Shown here: piece after piece, positions 32,634-45,800 of the stretch
How the letters are laid out: each line of letters opens with the position of its first letter
Position numbering within the stretch: position 1 is the stretch's first letter
DNA from: Cepaea hortensis
Lineage: Eukaryota > Mollusca > Gastropoda > Stylommatophora > Helicidae
Direction: 5' to 3'
DNA length: 64,000 nucleotides
Assembly (NCBI GenBank): GCA_963921405.1
Contig: OY992882.1
Coordinates: 128,527,212-128,591,211 of the forward strand
Notes under the pieces: model-generated
What the model was told of the DNA's origin: nothing
Databases searched by the model: none
What the model saw: only the letters and a program-made list of their open reading frames with translations
Made by a program: the position numbers and the translations under genes

Positions 32634-33917
32634 CAACACAGCCATGCATCAGTGAAGTTTTTTTTTTCACGAAAGCTGTGTATGTCTATATGATGTGATA
32701 GGGTTTATTCCCAATATATATAGTTTTCTTATTTTATTATTAATGTAGTGATTGTCGTGAATAATTGTGTAGTGTGTGGTAGAAAGAGAACTTTATTAAT
32801 TGTATATATTACGAAACAAGAACAGTGCCACATTCGCTCTGAACTTACCGCAAGCGAACTATCCAATTTATCCGTGGTATCTGCATTTGGAACATATCCA
32901 GTGATATTTTAACTCCGTGTGTGAAAGTGTGACCTGAACATTGACATCTACACCACTTCAGTCAATCGAAATCCAGAAGTTTTTCCAGTGAAACAACCAA
33001 CACATGAACGATCAGAACTTTGCACATTCCGTTTTACTACATCAGACCGGAACAAGTGTGTTCTACAAATTTTCAACATCAGCTGTTTCGTGTGTACTTC
33101 CGGATGATTTAGAAATTTAGTTTAAAAGTAGCAGACGACAAACAAAAGCTTAAAAAGTTATAACACTTCTAAACTATTTACGATTCAATAATTTCGAATA
33201 CACAAATTGTGTATTAAGATTTTTCATTTAGTGTAATCTTAGAATCATATCTTGATTAATTTATTCATACTACAGACATTTTTTCGCTAGTATGGAGAAA
33301 CATCAAGCTATGACGCTGAGAAATAGAAGAATTATTGTAAGATATTATATTTCTTAATTTTTGAAGTTATGTCCCTTTCATTTAATTGTTATTACATTAT
33401 TACACCAAGGGCGTTAATTTAAATGTATATGATGATGTGTTGTATATAAATAACCATGTTGTTGCCAGATTGTTAACACGCCAAGAAGCCATCTACTGGG
33501 CATGGTAGAGTGTTACCTACATTGCAGACCGACACAAGAACTCCTGGCCAAATGAGGTCAGAGAGTGAGCGTTGAATGCGACTGATATAAAGCCGTATTA
33601 CGGTCTTGCCAGATGTTTTTTTGTCTCAAAAAGCATATTATTACTTTTTTTAGAAAGGCTGCGAGGTAGTTGCTTGGGAAGCTGTTACTACCGATCTGAC
33701 TGGGTCAATATTGCAATTAAAGTAATCAGCCATCGAGAGGATGAAGCTTGACTTGTGTTAAAGGTTGAACACCACATGTTTTTAGATACAATGTCCATTT
33801 CTTATGTGTTTCTATGCCAAGATGTGTGTGTTTTTGTATTTCTACACCAATGTATATAACAGAAAGGTTGACTCTGACAGGTTAAAAATATTAACCCAGT
33901 ATTGTATATAGAGTGTA

Positions 33918-33940
33918 CATGAAAGATGACATCTTTCATG
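33918..33940 (+). other. 11-bp perfect palindrome next to the polypurine tract
   Basis: CATGAAAGATG, one A, CATCTTTCATG, immediately followed by the purine-rich AAGAAGCCGCGGGGGAGC that primes plus-strand synthesis before the 3' LTR. Copy 3 carries one change in the right arm (CATATTTCATG). Confidence 0.8.
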
Positions 33941-33959
33941 AAGAAGCCGCGGGGGAGCA

Positions 33960-34479
33960 TGTCAGAGTCTAAGGTAGTGCCAGCAGAGATGCAGGGACAT
34001 CGTTACGCCCGCCAGGCGAATAGTCCCTAGCGGGGATGCTGTAACATCGTTACGCCCGCCAGGCGAGTATTAGTTACCTGCCTGCGAGGTTGCCGGCTGA
34101 CGAGACAGCCAGCGGTCAGGCAAGGACAAAGCAGGACGCACGCAGGCCTCGTGAAACCACTTCAGGTGGGCAGGCGCGTTGCGAGAAATAGCCAGACAGC
34201 TCTGGGACTCGGACTCGACTGGACGTATGATGGGAGAAAGGCTTGTGTAGTTCTGTGGCCCGAAAGTCGAGTGCTTGTACATCTTGTGAGACTGATTGTA
34301 AGCTGTGGGTTGCTTGTAAGTGTACTGTTATAACTTATGTATTGTGATGATCATCTCTAGATCGTGATCTGTAAATAAATCCATCGAAACTTCGTGTCGT
34401 TGAGTCTCAAGTCAAATCACGTTGTATTTGTACTGTCTCACGTGTGTTAGGTTAACGAGCCAGGTTTAAGACCCTGACA
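33960..34479 (+). repeat. 3' LTR, copy 1 (520 bp)
   Basis: Starts TGTCAGAGTC and ends GACCCTGACA, giving the TG...CA ends and a TGTCAG/CTGACA inverted terminus. It follows a purine-rich tract. AATAAA at 34374-34379 with a GT-rich region after it marks the polyadenylation side. A 23-bp direct repeat starting ACATCGTTACGCCCGCCAGG lies at 33997 and 34044. No partner LTR at the left end. Confidence 0.85.
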
Positions 34480-35610
34480 AATGGAATTGTGGGAGAAGGC
34501 CTTCATCTATAGGTTGTGATACTACTAATAATGGGATTGTGGGAGGGCGGCTTCATCTATAGGTTGTGATACTACCAATAATGGGATTGTGGGAGGGCGC
34601 CTTCATCTATAGGTTGTGATACTACTAATAATGGGATTGTGGGAGGGAGCCTTCATCTATATGTTGTGATCCTACCAATAATGGGATTGTGGGAGGGCAC
34701 CTTCATCTATATGTTGTGATCCTACCAATAATGGGATTGTGGGAGAGCGCCTTAATCTATAGGTTGTGATACTACCAATAATGGGATTGTGTTAGAAGGC
34801 CTTCATCTATAGGTTGTGATACTACTAATAATGGGATTGTGGGAGGGAGCCTTCATCTATAGGTTGTGATCCTACCAATAATGGGATTGTGTGAGGGCAC
34901 CTTCATCTATAGGTTGTGATCCTACCAATAATGGGATTGTGGGAGGGTGCCTTCATCTATAGGTTGTGATACTACCAATAATGGGATTGTGGGAGGGCGC
35001 CTTCATCTATAGGTTGTGATACTACCAATAATGGGATTGTGGGAGGGCACCTTCATCTATAGGTTGTGATACTACCAATAATGGGATTGTGGGAGGGCAC
35101 CTTCATCTATAGGTTGTGATACTACCAATAATGGGATTGTGGGAGGGCACCTTCATCTATAGGTTGTGATACTAATAATAATGGGATTGTGGGAGAAGGC
35201 CTTCATCTATAGGTTGTGATACTACCAATGGTGGGATTGTGGGAGAAGGCCTTCATCTATAGATTGTGATACTACCAATAATGGGATTGTAGGAGGGCAC
35301 CTTCATCTATAGGCTGTGATCCTACCAATAATGGGATTGTGGGAGGGCGCCTTCATCTATAGGTTGTGATCCTACCAATGATGGGATTGTGGGAGGGCGC
35401 CTTCATCTATAGGTTGTGATCCTACCAATAATGTTATTTTGGGAGAAGGCCTTCATCTATAGGTTGTGATCCTACCAATAATGGGATTGTGGGAGGGCGC
35501 CTTCATCTATAGGTTGTGATACTACTAATAATGGGATTGTGGGAGAAGGCCTTCATCTATAGGTTGTGATACTACTAATAATGGGATTGTGGGAGAATGC
35601 CTTCATCTAT
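34480..35610 (+). repeat. 50-bp satellite, block B, about 22 units
   Basis: From about 34550 the order of unit variants copies that of 29170-30232 (for example ATGTTATTTTGGGAG and the CTAATAATAATG unit), showing that block B plus copy 2 arose as a 5,378-bp tandem duplication of the end of block A plus copy 1. Confidence 0.97.
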
Positions 35611-35822
35611 TGTGATGTAAGTGATGTGTCATCAATGTTGTAGAGTTTTGAGATATAGTTAGATTGTCTTTGTAAAGTGAATTGTGGAAAGCAGAAAGTT
35701 TCGGAAAGAAAGTGACTTGTAATTTTGGGAAAAAAATTGTTGACTGACAACATTACGACCTACAATTACACTCAACGCCATACAAACCTAATCAAAACTT
35801 AGTGACAAACATACACACCACA

Positions 35823-36104
35823 TCAAATAGACGCTAATTTATTTCCTCCAAAAACAAAGCAGGTCTTCTGTGCCATCTGAAACCCTTGCCCGTAGAGGTC
35901 ATTTGTGTTTTGAAGTAACGACCCTACAGTTCCTAGCCCAAATTTCAACCGTTCTTCACCGCATCCAGGACACTTGAGTATATTTTTCTTTCTATATACT
36001 TTCGGATGCAAATTTAGGCACATATTGCAAATAGAACACAATTGTAAATTGTTCACGTTACTAACAACTTGTAACAAATTGTGTGTCTGATATTTCATTT
36101 GCAT
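35823..36104 (-). CDS. Antisense zinc-ribbon-like ORF, copy 2
   Basis: Identical in translation to the copy 1 ORF at 30445-30726; function unknown. Confidence 0.3.
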   Translation of the reverse strand: MQMKYQTHNLLQVVSNVNNLQLCSICNMCLNLHPKVYRKKNILKCPGCGEERLKFGLGTVGSLLQNTNDLYGQGFQMAQKTCFVFGGNKLASI

Positions 36105-36112
36105 TTTCCATC

Positions 36113-36874
36113 ATGTCGTCATTAAATGATTTCATCGATATGGGGTTGAAGTTAAAGTTAACAGGTGATGTGTTAATAAAGTGGAGTGAGAAGAAATACT
36201 CTGAATACCACGAGCGTGAAGAAAGAGCGGCTGAAAGAGCTGCCAAGCAAGTAGAGGCAGAAACAGCATTAAAGCAGGCAGAGACTGACGCAGCTTTAAA
36301 GCAAGCAGAGATAGCAGCTCAAAGTAAACAGGAAGAGCTGGAAGTGCAATTAAAAATCAAACAACTTGATACTGAGACGGCCATAAACAAGGAGTCCAAG
36401 AAATCTGAGAGACTGGAGAAAGAAAACCAGTACAAGAAATATCAAGGTATCGTAAGACATTATACCTCGGGTGACTGCATTGCAGCCTTCACCCAAAATT
36501 TTGAGACTTTAATGGCCCATTACCAGGTCCCATTGTCTGAATGGAATATAATTTATATGAGAAGTTTATCAGGGGAGCCTCTGAAAGTCATAGAGACTAT
36601 CCCCAAAGACCTCAGGAAAGATTACCATTATCTAAAATCAAAGATTATGGCACATTTTATGTTAGATGAGGCAGGTTACAGAGAACAATTCAGCAAGTTG
36701 AGCCCCAAACCGACTCAAACGTTCTCTGACTACCTCTGCTTAGTCCGAGATATATTTTCCAAATGGACTTCAGCAGCTAAAATTGATAAGAACTATAAAA
36801 AGTTAGAAGATCTTATCATCAGAGATAAAGTCATTTCATCCATTCCATCAGCATTTTCAAAATTTTTGCAATAG
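36113..36874 (+). CDS. gag: Gag-like protein, copy 2
   Basis: Translation identical to copy 1 (253 residues from ATG 36113): coiled-coil-like N-terminal half, SCAN-like C-terminal half, no zinc knuckle. Confidence 0.8.
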   Translation: MSSLNDFIDMGLKLKLTGDVLIKWSEKKYSEYHEREERAAERAAKQVEAETALKQAETDAALKQAEIAAQSKQEELEVQLKIKQLDTETAINKESKKSERLEKENQYKKYQGIVRHYTSGDCIAAFTQNFETLMAHYQVPLSEWNIIYMRSLSGEPLKVIETIPKDLRKDYHYLKSKIMAHFMLDEAGYREQFSKLSPKPTQTFSDYLCLVRDIFSKWTSAAKIDKNYKKLEDLIIRDKVISSIPSAFSKFLQ

Positions 36875-36875
36875 A

Positions 36876-37984
36876 ATGAATCTTTTAGATTTAGAGCCAA
36901 TGGCAAACTCGGAAAATCTATTGACAGAACTGACAGACGCTAGGTTCTTTACGAAGGTAGACATGACAAAAGGTTACTGGCAAATAGCAGTAGACGAACA
37001 GAGCAGACATCTGACAGCTTTTGCCACACCTTGGGGACTGTACGAATGGTGCAAACTTCCATTTGGGCTTGTCAATGCCCCAGCAACATTCGTACGTATG
37101 ACACGACTTCTACTAGTAGACATACCGAATATTATCTGTTACATAGACGACATTTGTGTTCACACAAAGACGATGACAGACCACATAAAGACATTAGAAC
37201 AGACATTTGAACGCATTAGACAGCACGGACTGACGGTGAAGCCTGTAAAAGTAGACATAGCCTATCAGGAAATATCCTTCTTGGGGTACAAAATATCTAA
37301 TGGCTTTGTCACGACAGACGATAACATTGTGTCCAAAATACTAAAACTCTCACTTCCGACTACGAAAAAGCAAGTCAGAAGTTTGTTGGGACTTATAAAT
37401 TATTATAGGCAGTTCATACCAGATTTTGCTGAACTGACCGAAGTATTTACTAACTTATTAACAAAAGATCAACCCGAGAAAATTGTAAGCAATGAATGCC
37501 TTAAATTTGCATTCCATAAAGTATTATCTTATTTCTCTGAGAATAGTTTAAAGAATCCCATTCTCAAATTGCCAAATTCTCTTATTTTTTTTTTTTCAGA
37601 TTACGCACAGACGCGAGCTCCGTAGCGATTGGAGCAGTTCTGTTACAGGAACATGATAACATCCTACATCCTGTATATTACTTCTCGAGAAAATTAAAAC
37701 CTAGAGAACGCTCTTGGTCGACACCGCAGTTGGAAGCCCTTGCTCTAGTTGAGGGTATAACTAAATTTTCCAGATTCCTTCTGGGACGTCATTTTGTTGT
37801 CGAGTCTGACAGTAGTCCGTTGAGATTTATCAATTCAGGTGTACCTTCCAACCAAATGATAGCTCGCTGGTCTCTTAAACTTCAAGATTACAGCTTTGAA
37901 GTTCGACACATCGCGGGCAGAACCAACACGATTGCCGATCTTTTGTCCCGTTGTCCGACCAACCCAGTAAGCGCCAATGTCTGA
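36876..37984 (+). pseudogene. pol: RT-RNase H fragment, copy 2, frame broken at T-run
   Basis: RT part is open from 36876 and contains YIDD. A run of 12 T followed by CAG (about 37585-37599) puts the RNase H part (RTDASS to ADLLSRCPTN, stop 37982-37984) out of frame, so translation ends at 37625. Residue change near the run relative to copy 1: FSE instead of FSV. Confidence 0.85.
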
Positions 37985-39336
37985 GTGCAGTGTGTAAAAT
38001 ACACTCAGACCAACACAGCCATGCATCAGTGAAGTTTTTTTTTTCACGAAAGCTGTGTATGTCTATATGATGTGATAGGGTTTATTCCCAATATATATAG
38101 TTTTCTTATTTTATTATTAATGTAGTGATTGTCGTGAATAATTGTGTAGTGTGTGGTAGAAAGAGAACTTTATTAATTGTATATATTACGAAACAAGAAC
38201 AGTGCCACATTCGCTCTGAACTTACCGCAAGCGAACTATCCAATTTATCCGTGGTATCTGCATTTGGAACATATCCAGTGATATTTTAACTCCGTGTGTG
38301 AAAGTGTGACCTGAACATTGACATCTACACCACTTCAGTCAATCGAAATCCAGAAGTTTTTCCAGTGAAACAACCAACACATGAACGATCAGAACTTTGC
38401 ACATTCCGTTTTACTACATCAGACCGGAACAAGTGTGTTCTACAAATTTTCAACATCAGCTGTTTCGTGTGTACTTCCGGATGATTTAGAAATTTAGTTT
38501 AAAAGTAGCAGACGACAAACAAAAGCTTAAAAAGTTATAACACTTCTAAACTATTTACGATTCAATAATTTCGAATACACAAATTGTGTATTAAGATTTT
38601 TCATTTAGTGTAATCTTAGAATCATATCTTGATTAATTTATTCATACTACAGACATTTTTTCGCTAGTATGGAGAAACATCAAGCTATGACGCTGAGAAA
38701 TAGAAGAATTATTGTAAGATATTATATTTCTTAATTTTTGAAGTTATGTCCCTTTCATTTAATTGTTATTACATTATTACACCAAGGGCGTTAATTTAAA
38801 TGTATATGATGATGTGTTGTATATAAATAACCATGTTGTTGCCAGATTGTTAACACGCCAAGAAGCCATCTACTGGGCATGGTAGAGTGTTACCTACATT
38901 GCAGACCGACACAAGAACTCCTGGCCAAATGAGGTCAGAGAGTGAGCGTTGAATGCGACTGATATAAAGCCGTATTACGGTCTTGCCAGATGTTTTTTTG
39001 TCTCAAAAAGCATATTATTACTTTTTTTTGAAAGGCTGCGAGGTAGTTGCTTGGGAAGCTGTTACTACCGATCTGACTGGGTCAATAATGCAATTAAAGT
39101 AATCAGCCATCGAGAGGATGAAGCTTGACTTGTGTTAAAGGTTGAACACCACATGTTTTTAGATACAATGTCCATTTCTTATGTGTTTCTATGCCAAGAT
39201 GTGTGTGTTTTTGTATTTCTACACCAATGTATATAACAGAAAGGTTGACTCTGACAGGTTAAAAATATTAACCCAGTATTGTATATAGAGTGTACATGAA
39301 AGATGACATCTTTCATGAAGAAGCCGCGGGGGAGCA

Positions 39337-39856
39337 TGTCAGAGTCTAAGGTAGTGCCAGCAGAGATGCAGGGACATCGTTACGCCCGCCAGGCGAATAG
39401 TCCCTAGCGGGGATGCTGTAACATCGTTACGCCCGCCAGGCGAGTATTAGTTACCTGCCTGCGAGGTTGCCGGCTGACGAGACAGCCAGCGGTCAGGCAA
39501 GGACAAAGCAGGACGCACGCAGGCCTCGTGAAACCACTTCAGGTGGGCAGGCGCGTTGCGAGAAATAGCCAGACAGCTCTGGGACTCGGACTCGACTGGA
39601 CGTATGATGGGAGAAAGGCTTGTGTAGTTCTGTGGCCCGAAAGTCGAGTGCTTGTACATCTTGTGAGACTGATTGTAAGCTGTGGGTTGCTTGTAAGTGT
39701 ACTGTTATAACTTATGTATTGTGATGATCATCTCTAGATCGTGATCTGTAAATAAATCCATCGAAACTTCGTGTCGTTGAGTCTCAAGTCAAATCACGTT
39801 GTATTTGTACTGTCTCACGTGTGTTAGGTTAACGAGCCAGGTTTAAGACCCTGACA
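39337..39856 (+). repeat. 3' LTR, copy 2 (520 bp)
   Basis: TGTCAGAGTC to GACCCTGACA, same length as in copy 1; AATAAA retained. Confidence 0.85.
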
Positions 39857-42800
39857 AATGGAATTGTGGGAGAAGGCCTTCATCTATAGGTTGTGATACT
39901 ACTAATAATGGGATTGTGGGAGGGCGCCTTCATCTATAGGTTGTGATACTACCAATAATGGGATTGTGGGAGGGCGCCTTCATCTATAGGTTGTGATACT
40001 ACCAATAATGGGATTGTGGGAGGGCACCTTCATCTATAGGCTGTGATACTACCAATAATGGGAGTGTGGGAGGGCGCCTTCATCTATAGGTTGTGATACT
40101 ACCAATGGTGGGATTGTGGGAGAAGGCCTTCATCTATAGGTTGTGATACTACCAATGGTGGGATTGTGGGAGAAGGCCTTCATCTATAGGTTGTGATCCT
40201 ACCAATAATGGGATTGTGGGAGGGCGCCTTCATCTATAGGTTGTGATACTACCAATAATGGGATTGTGGGAGGGCGCCTTCATCTATAGGCTGTGATCCT
40301 ACCAATGGTGGGATTGTGGGAGGGCACCTTCATCTATAGGTTGTGATACTACCAATAATGGGATTGTGGGAGGGAGCCTTCATCTATAGGTTGTGATACT
40401 ACCAATAATGGGATTGTGGGAGGGCACCTTCATCTATAGGTTGTGATACTACCAATAATGGGATTGTGGGAGGGCACCTTCATCTATAGGTTGTGATACT
40501 ACTAATAATGGGATTGTGGGAGGTAGCCTTCATCTATAGGTTGTGATCCTATCAATAATGGGATTGTGGGAGAAGGCCGTCATCTATAGGTTGTGATACT
40601 ACTAATAATGGGATTGTGGGAGAGAGCCTTCATCTATAGGTTGTGATCCTACCAATAATGGGATTGTGGGAGTGCACCTTCATCTATAGGTTGTGATACT
40701 ACTAATAATGGGATTGTGGGAGAAGGCCTTCATCTATAGGTTGTGATACTACCAATAATGGGATTGTGGGAGGGCACCTTCATCTATAGATTGTGATACT
40801 ACCAATGGTGGGATTGTGGGAGAAGGCCTTCATCTATAGGTTGTGATACCACCAATGGTGGGATTGTGGGAGAAGGCCTTCATCTATAGGTTGTGATTTA
40901 CTAATAATGGGATTGTGGGAGGAAGCCTTCATCTATAGGTTGTGATCCTACCAATAATGGGATTGTGGGAGGGCACCTTCATCTATAGGTTGTGATACTA
41001 CCAATAAAGGGATTGTGGGAGGGAGCCTTCATCAATAGGTTGTGATACTACCAATAATGGGATTGTGGGAGGGCACCTTCATCTATAGGTTGTGATACTA
41101 CCAATAATGGGATTGTGGGAGGGAGCCTTCATCTATAGGTTGTGATACTACCAATAATGGGATTGTGGGAGGGCACCTTCATCTATAGGTTGTGATACTA
41201 CCAATAATGGGATTGTGGGAGGGCACCTTCATCTATAGGTTGTGATACTACTAATAATGGGATTGTGGGAGGTAGCCTTCATCTATAGGTTGTGATCCTA
41301 TCAATAATGGGATTGTGGGAGAAGGCCGTCATCTATAGGTTGTGATACTACTAATAATGGGATTGTGGGAGAGAGCCTTCATCTATAGGTTGTGATACTA
41401 CCAATAAAGGGATTGTGGGAGGGAGCCTTCATCAATAGGTTGTGATACTACCAATAATGGGATTGTGGGAGGGCACCTTCATCTATAGGTTGTGATACTA
41501 CCAATAATGGGATTGTGGGAGGGAGCCTTCATCTATAGGTTGTGATACTACCAATAATGGGATTGTGGGAGGGCACCTTCATCTATAGGTTGTGATACTA
41601 CCAATAATGGGATTGTGGGAGGGCACCTTCATCTATAGGTTGTGATACTACTAATAATGGGATTGTGGGAGGTAGCCTTCATCTATAGGTTGTGATCCTA
41701 TCAATAATGGGATTGTGGGAGAAGGCCGTCATCTATAGGTTGTGATACTACTAATAATGGGATTGTGGGAGAGAGCCTTCATCTATAGGTTGTGATCCTA
41801 CCAATAATGGGATTGTGGGAGTGCACCTTCATCTATAGGTTGTGATACTACTAATAATGGGATTGTGGGAGAAGGCCTTCATCTATAGGTTGTGATACTA
41901 CCAATAATGGGATTGTGGGAGGGCACCTTCATCTATAGATTGTGATACTACCAATGGTGGGATTGTGGGAGAAGGCCTTCATCTATAGGTTGTGATACCA
42001 CCAATGGTGGGATTGTGGGAGAAGGCCTTCATCTATAGGTTGTGATACTACCAATAATGGGATTGTGGGAGGGCACCTTCATCTATAGGCTGTGATCCTA
42101 CCAATAATGGGATTGTGGGAGGGCACCTTCATCTATAGATTGTGATACTACCAATGGTGGGATTGTGGGAGAAGGCCTTCATGTATAGGTTGTGATACTA
42201 CTAATAATGGGATTGTGGGAGAAGGCCTTCATCTATAGGTTGTGATACTACCAATAATGGGATTGTGGGAGGGAGCCTTCATCTATAGGTTGTGATCCTA
42301 TCAATAATGGGATTGTGGGAGAAGGCCGTCATCTATAGGTTGTGATACTACTAATAATGGGATTGTGGGAGAGAGCCTTCATCTATAGGTTGTGATCCTA
42401 CCAATAATGGGATTGTGGGAGGGCACCTTCATCTATAGGTTATGATACTACCAATAATAAGATTGTGGGAGAAGGCCTTCATCTATAGGTTGTGATCCTA
42501 CCAATAATGGGATTGTGGGAGAAGGCCTTCATCTATAGGTTATGATTTACTAATAATGGGATTGTGGGAGGAAGCCTTCATCTATAGGTTGTGATCCTAC
42601 CAATAATGGGATTGTGGGAGGGCACCTTCATCTATAGGTTGTGATACTACCAATAAAGGGATTGTGGGAGGGCACCTTCATCTATAGGTTGTGATACTAC
42701 CAATTATGGGATTGTGGGAGGGAGCCTTCATCAATAGGTTGTGATACTACCAATAATGGGATTGTGGGAGGGCACCTTCATCTATAGGTTGTGATACTAC

Positions 42801-45800
42801 CAATAATGGGATTGTGGGAGGGAGCCTTCATCTATAGGTTGTGATACTACCAATAATGGGATTGTGGGAGGGCACCTTCATCTATAGGTTGTGATACTAC
42901 CAATAATGGGATTGTGGGAGGGCACCTTCATCTATAGGTTGTGATACTACTAATAATGGGATTGTGGGAGGGAGCCTTCATCTATAGGTTGTGATCCTAT
43001 CAATAATGGGATTGTGGGAGAAGGCCGTCATCTATAGGTTGTGATACTACTAATAATGGGATTGTGGGAGAGAGCCTTCATCTATAGGTTGTGATCCTAC
43101 CAATAATGGGATTGTGGGAGGGCACCTTCATCTATAGGTTGTGATACTACTAATAATGGGATTATGGGAGAAGGCCTTCATCTATAGGTTGTGATACTAC
43201 CAATAATGGGATTGTGGGAGGGCACCTTCATCTATAGGTTATGATACTACCAATAATAAGATTGTGGGAGAAGGCCTTCATCTATAGGTTGTGATCCTAC
43301 CAATAATGAGATTGTGGGAGAAGGCCTTCATCTATAGGTTGTGATATTACTAATAATGGGATTGTGGGAGGAAGCCTTCATCTATAGGTTGTGATCCTAC
43401 CAATAATGGGATTGTGGGAGGGCACCTTCATCTATAGGTTGTGATACTACCAATAAAGGGATTGTGGGAGGGCACCTTCATCTATAGGTTGTGATACTAC
43501 CAATTATGGGATTGTGGGAGGGAGCCTTCATCAATAGGTTGTGATACTACCAATAATGGGATTGTGGGAGGGCACCTTCATCTATAGGTTGTGATACTAC
43601 CAATAATGGGATTGTGGGAGGGCGCCTTCATCTATAGGTTGTGATACTACCAATAATGGGATTCTGAGAGGGCACCTTCATCTATAGGTTGTGGTACTAC
43701 CAATAGTGGGATTGTGAGAGGGAGCCTTCATCTATAGGTTGTGATACTACCAATAATGGGATTGTGGGAGGAAGCCTTCATCTATAGGTTGTGATACTAC
43801 CAATAATGGGATTGTGGGAGGGAGCCTTCATCTATAGGTTGTGATACTACCAATAATGGGATTGTAAGAGGGCACCTTCATCTATAGGTTGTGATACTAC
43901 CAATAATGGGATTGTGGGAGGGAGCCTTCATCTATAGGTTGTGATACTACCAATAATGGGATTGTGGGAGGGCGCCTTCATCTATAGGTTGTGATACTAC
44001 CAAAAATGGGATTGTCGGAGGGCACCTTCATCTATAGATTGTGATACTACTAATAATGGGATTGTGGGAGGGAGCCTTCATCTATATGTTGTGATCCTAC
44101 CAATAATGGGATTGTGGGAGGGCACCTTCATCTATATGTTGTGATCCTACCAATAATGGGATTGTGGGAGAGCGCCTTCATCTATAGGTTGCGATACTAC
44201 CAATAATGGGATTGTGTTAGAAGGCCTTCATCTATAGGTTGTGATACTACTAATAATGGAATTGTGGGAGGGAGCCTTCATCTATAGGTTGTGATCCTAC
44301 CAATAATGGGATTGTGGGAGGGCACCTTCATCTATAGGTTGTGATCCTACCAATAATGGGATTGTGGGAGGGTGACTTCATCTATAGGTTGTGATACTAC
44401 CAATAATGGATTGTGGGAGGGCGCCTTCATCTATAGGTTGTGATACTACCAATAATGGGATTGTGGGAGGGCACCTTCATCTATAGGTTGTGATACTACC
44501 AATAATGGGATTGTGGGAGGGCACCTTCATCTATAGGTTGTGATACTACCAATAATGGGATTGTGGGAGGGCACCTTCATCTATAGGTTGTGATACTACC
44601 AATAATGGGATTGTGGGAGAAGGCCTTCATCTATAGGTTGTGATACTACCAATGGTGGGATTGTGGGAGAAGGCCTTCATCTATAGATTGTGATACTACC
44701 AATAATGGGATTGTGGGAGGGCGCCTTCATCTATAGGTTGTGATACTACTAATAATGGGATTGTGGGAGGGAGCATTCATCTATAGGTTGTGATCCTATC
44801 AATAATGGGATTGTGGGAGAAGGCCGTCATCTATAGGTTGTGATACTACTAATAATGGGATTGTGGGAGGGAGCCTTCATCTATAGGTTGTGATCCTACC
44901 AATAATGGGATTGTGGGAGGGCACCTTCATCTATAGGTTTTGATACTACTAATAATGGGATTGTGCTAGAAGGCCTTCATCTATAGGTTGTGATACTACC
45001 AATAATGGGATTGTGGGAGGGCACCTTCATCTATAGGTTGTGATACTACCAATAATAAGATTGTGGGAGAAGGTCTTCATCTATAGGTTGTGATCCTACC
45101 AATAATGGGATTGTGGGAGAAGGCCTTCATCTATAGGTTGTGATACTACTAATAATGGGATTGTGGGAGGAAGCCTTCATCTATAGGTTGTGATCCTACC
45201 AATAATGGGATTGTGGGAGGGCACCTTCATCTATAGGTTGTGATACTACCAATAAAGGAATTGTGGGAGGGCACCTTCATCTATAGGTTGTGATACTACC
45301 AATTATGGGATTGTGGGAGGGAGTCTTCATCAATAGGTTGTGATACTACCAATAATGGGATTGTGGGAGGGCGCCTTCATCTATAGGTTGTGATACTACC
45401 AATAATGGGATTGTGAGAGGGCACCTTCATCTATAGGTTGTGGTACTACCAATAGTGGGATTGTGAGAGGGAGCCTTCATCTATAGGTTGTGATACTACC
45501 AATGGTGGAATTGTGGGAGAAGGCCTTCATCTATAGGTTGTGATACTACCAATAATGGGATTGTGGGAGGGCACCTTCATCTATATGTTGTGATACTACC
45601 AATAATGGGATTGTGGGAGGGCGCCTTCATCTATAGGTTGTGATACTACCAATAATGGGATTGTGGGAGAAGGCCTTCATCTATAGGTTGTGATACTACC
45701 AATGGTGGGATTGTGGGAGAAGGCCTTCATCTATAGGTTGTAATACTACCAATAATGGGATTGTGGGAGGGCACCTTCATCTATAGGCTGTGATCCTACC

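Larger units (their letters stand above)
30233..34479 (+). mobile_element. 5'-truncated, protease- and integrase-less Ty3/gypsy-type LTR retroelement, copy 1
   Basis: Order: about 500 bp leader, gag-like ORF, RT-RNase H ORF, 1.35 kb non-coding, polypurine tract, 520-bp 3' LTR. The left edge joins satellite at CTTCATCTAT/TGTGATG; the right edge joins LTR terminus CTGACA to AATGGAATTGTGGG of the satellite. No LTR exists at the left end and no protease, zinc knuckle, N-terminal RT or integrase is encoded. The truncated left end and the LTR/satellite right junction are the same in all four copies, so this is one damaged insertion later multiplied with the satellite. Copy 1 has private differences from copies 2-4 (for example CAT instead of CAG after the T-run). 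Confidence 0.9.
35611..39856 (+). mobile_element. Truncated LTR retroelement, copy 2
   Basis: Same architecture and same junctions as copy 1. Left junction CTTCATCTAT/TGTGATG, right junction CTGACA/AATGG. T-run of 12 in pol. Confidence 0.9.

Noticed and set aside
32458..32670. Minus-strand frame over the RNase H end
   Set aside because: Shadow of the RT-RNase H frame.
34070..34333. 60-70-codon frames on both strands in the LTR
   Set aside because: They lie inside the LTR, overlap each other in antisense and have no motif.
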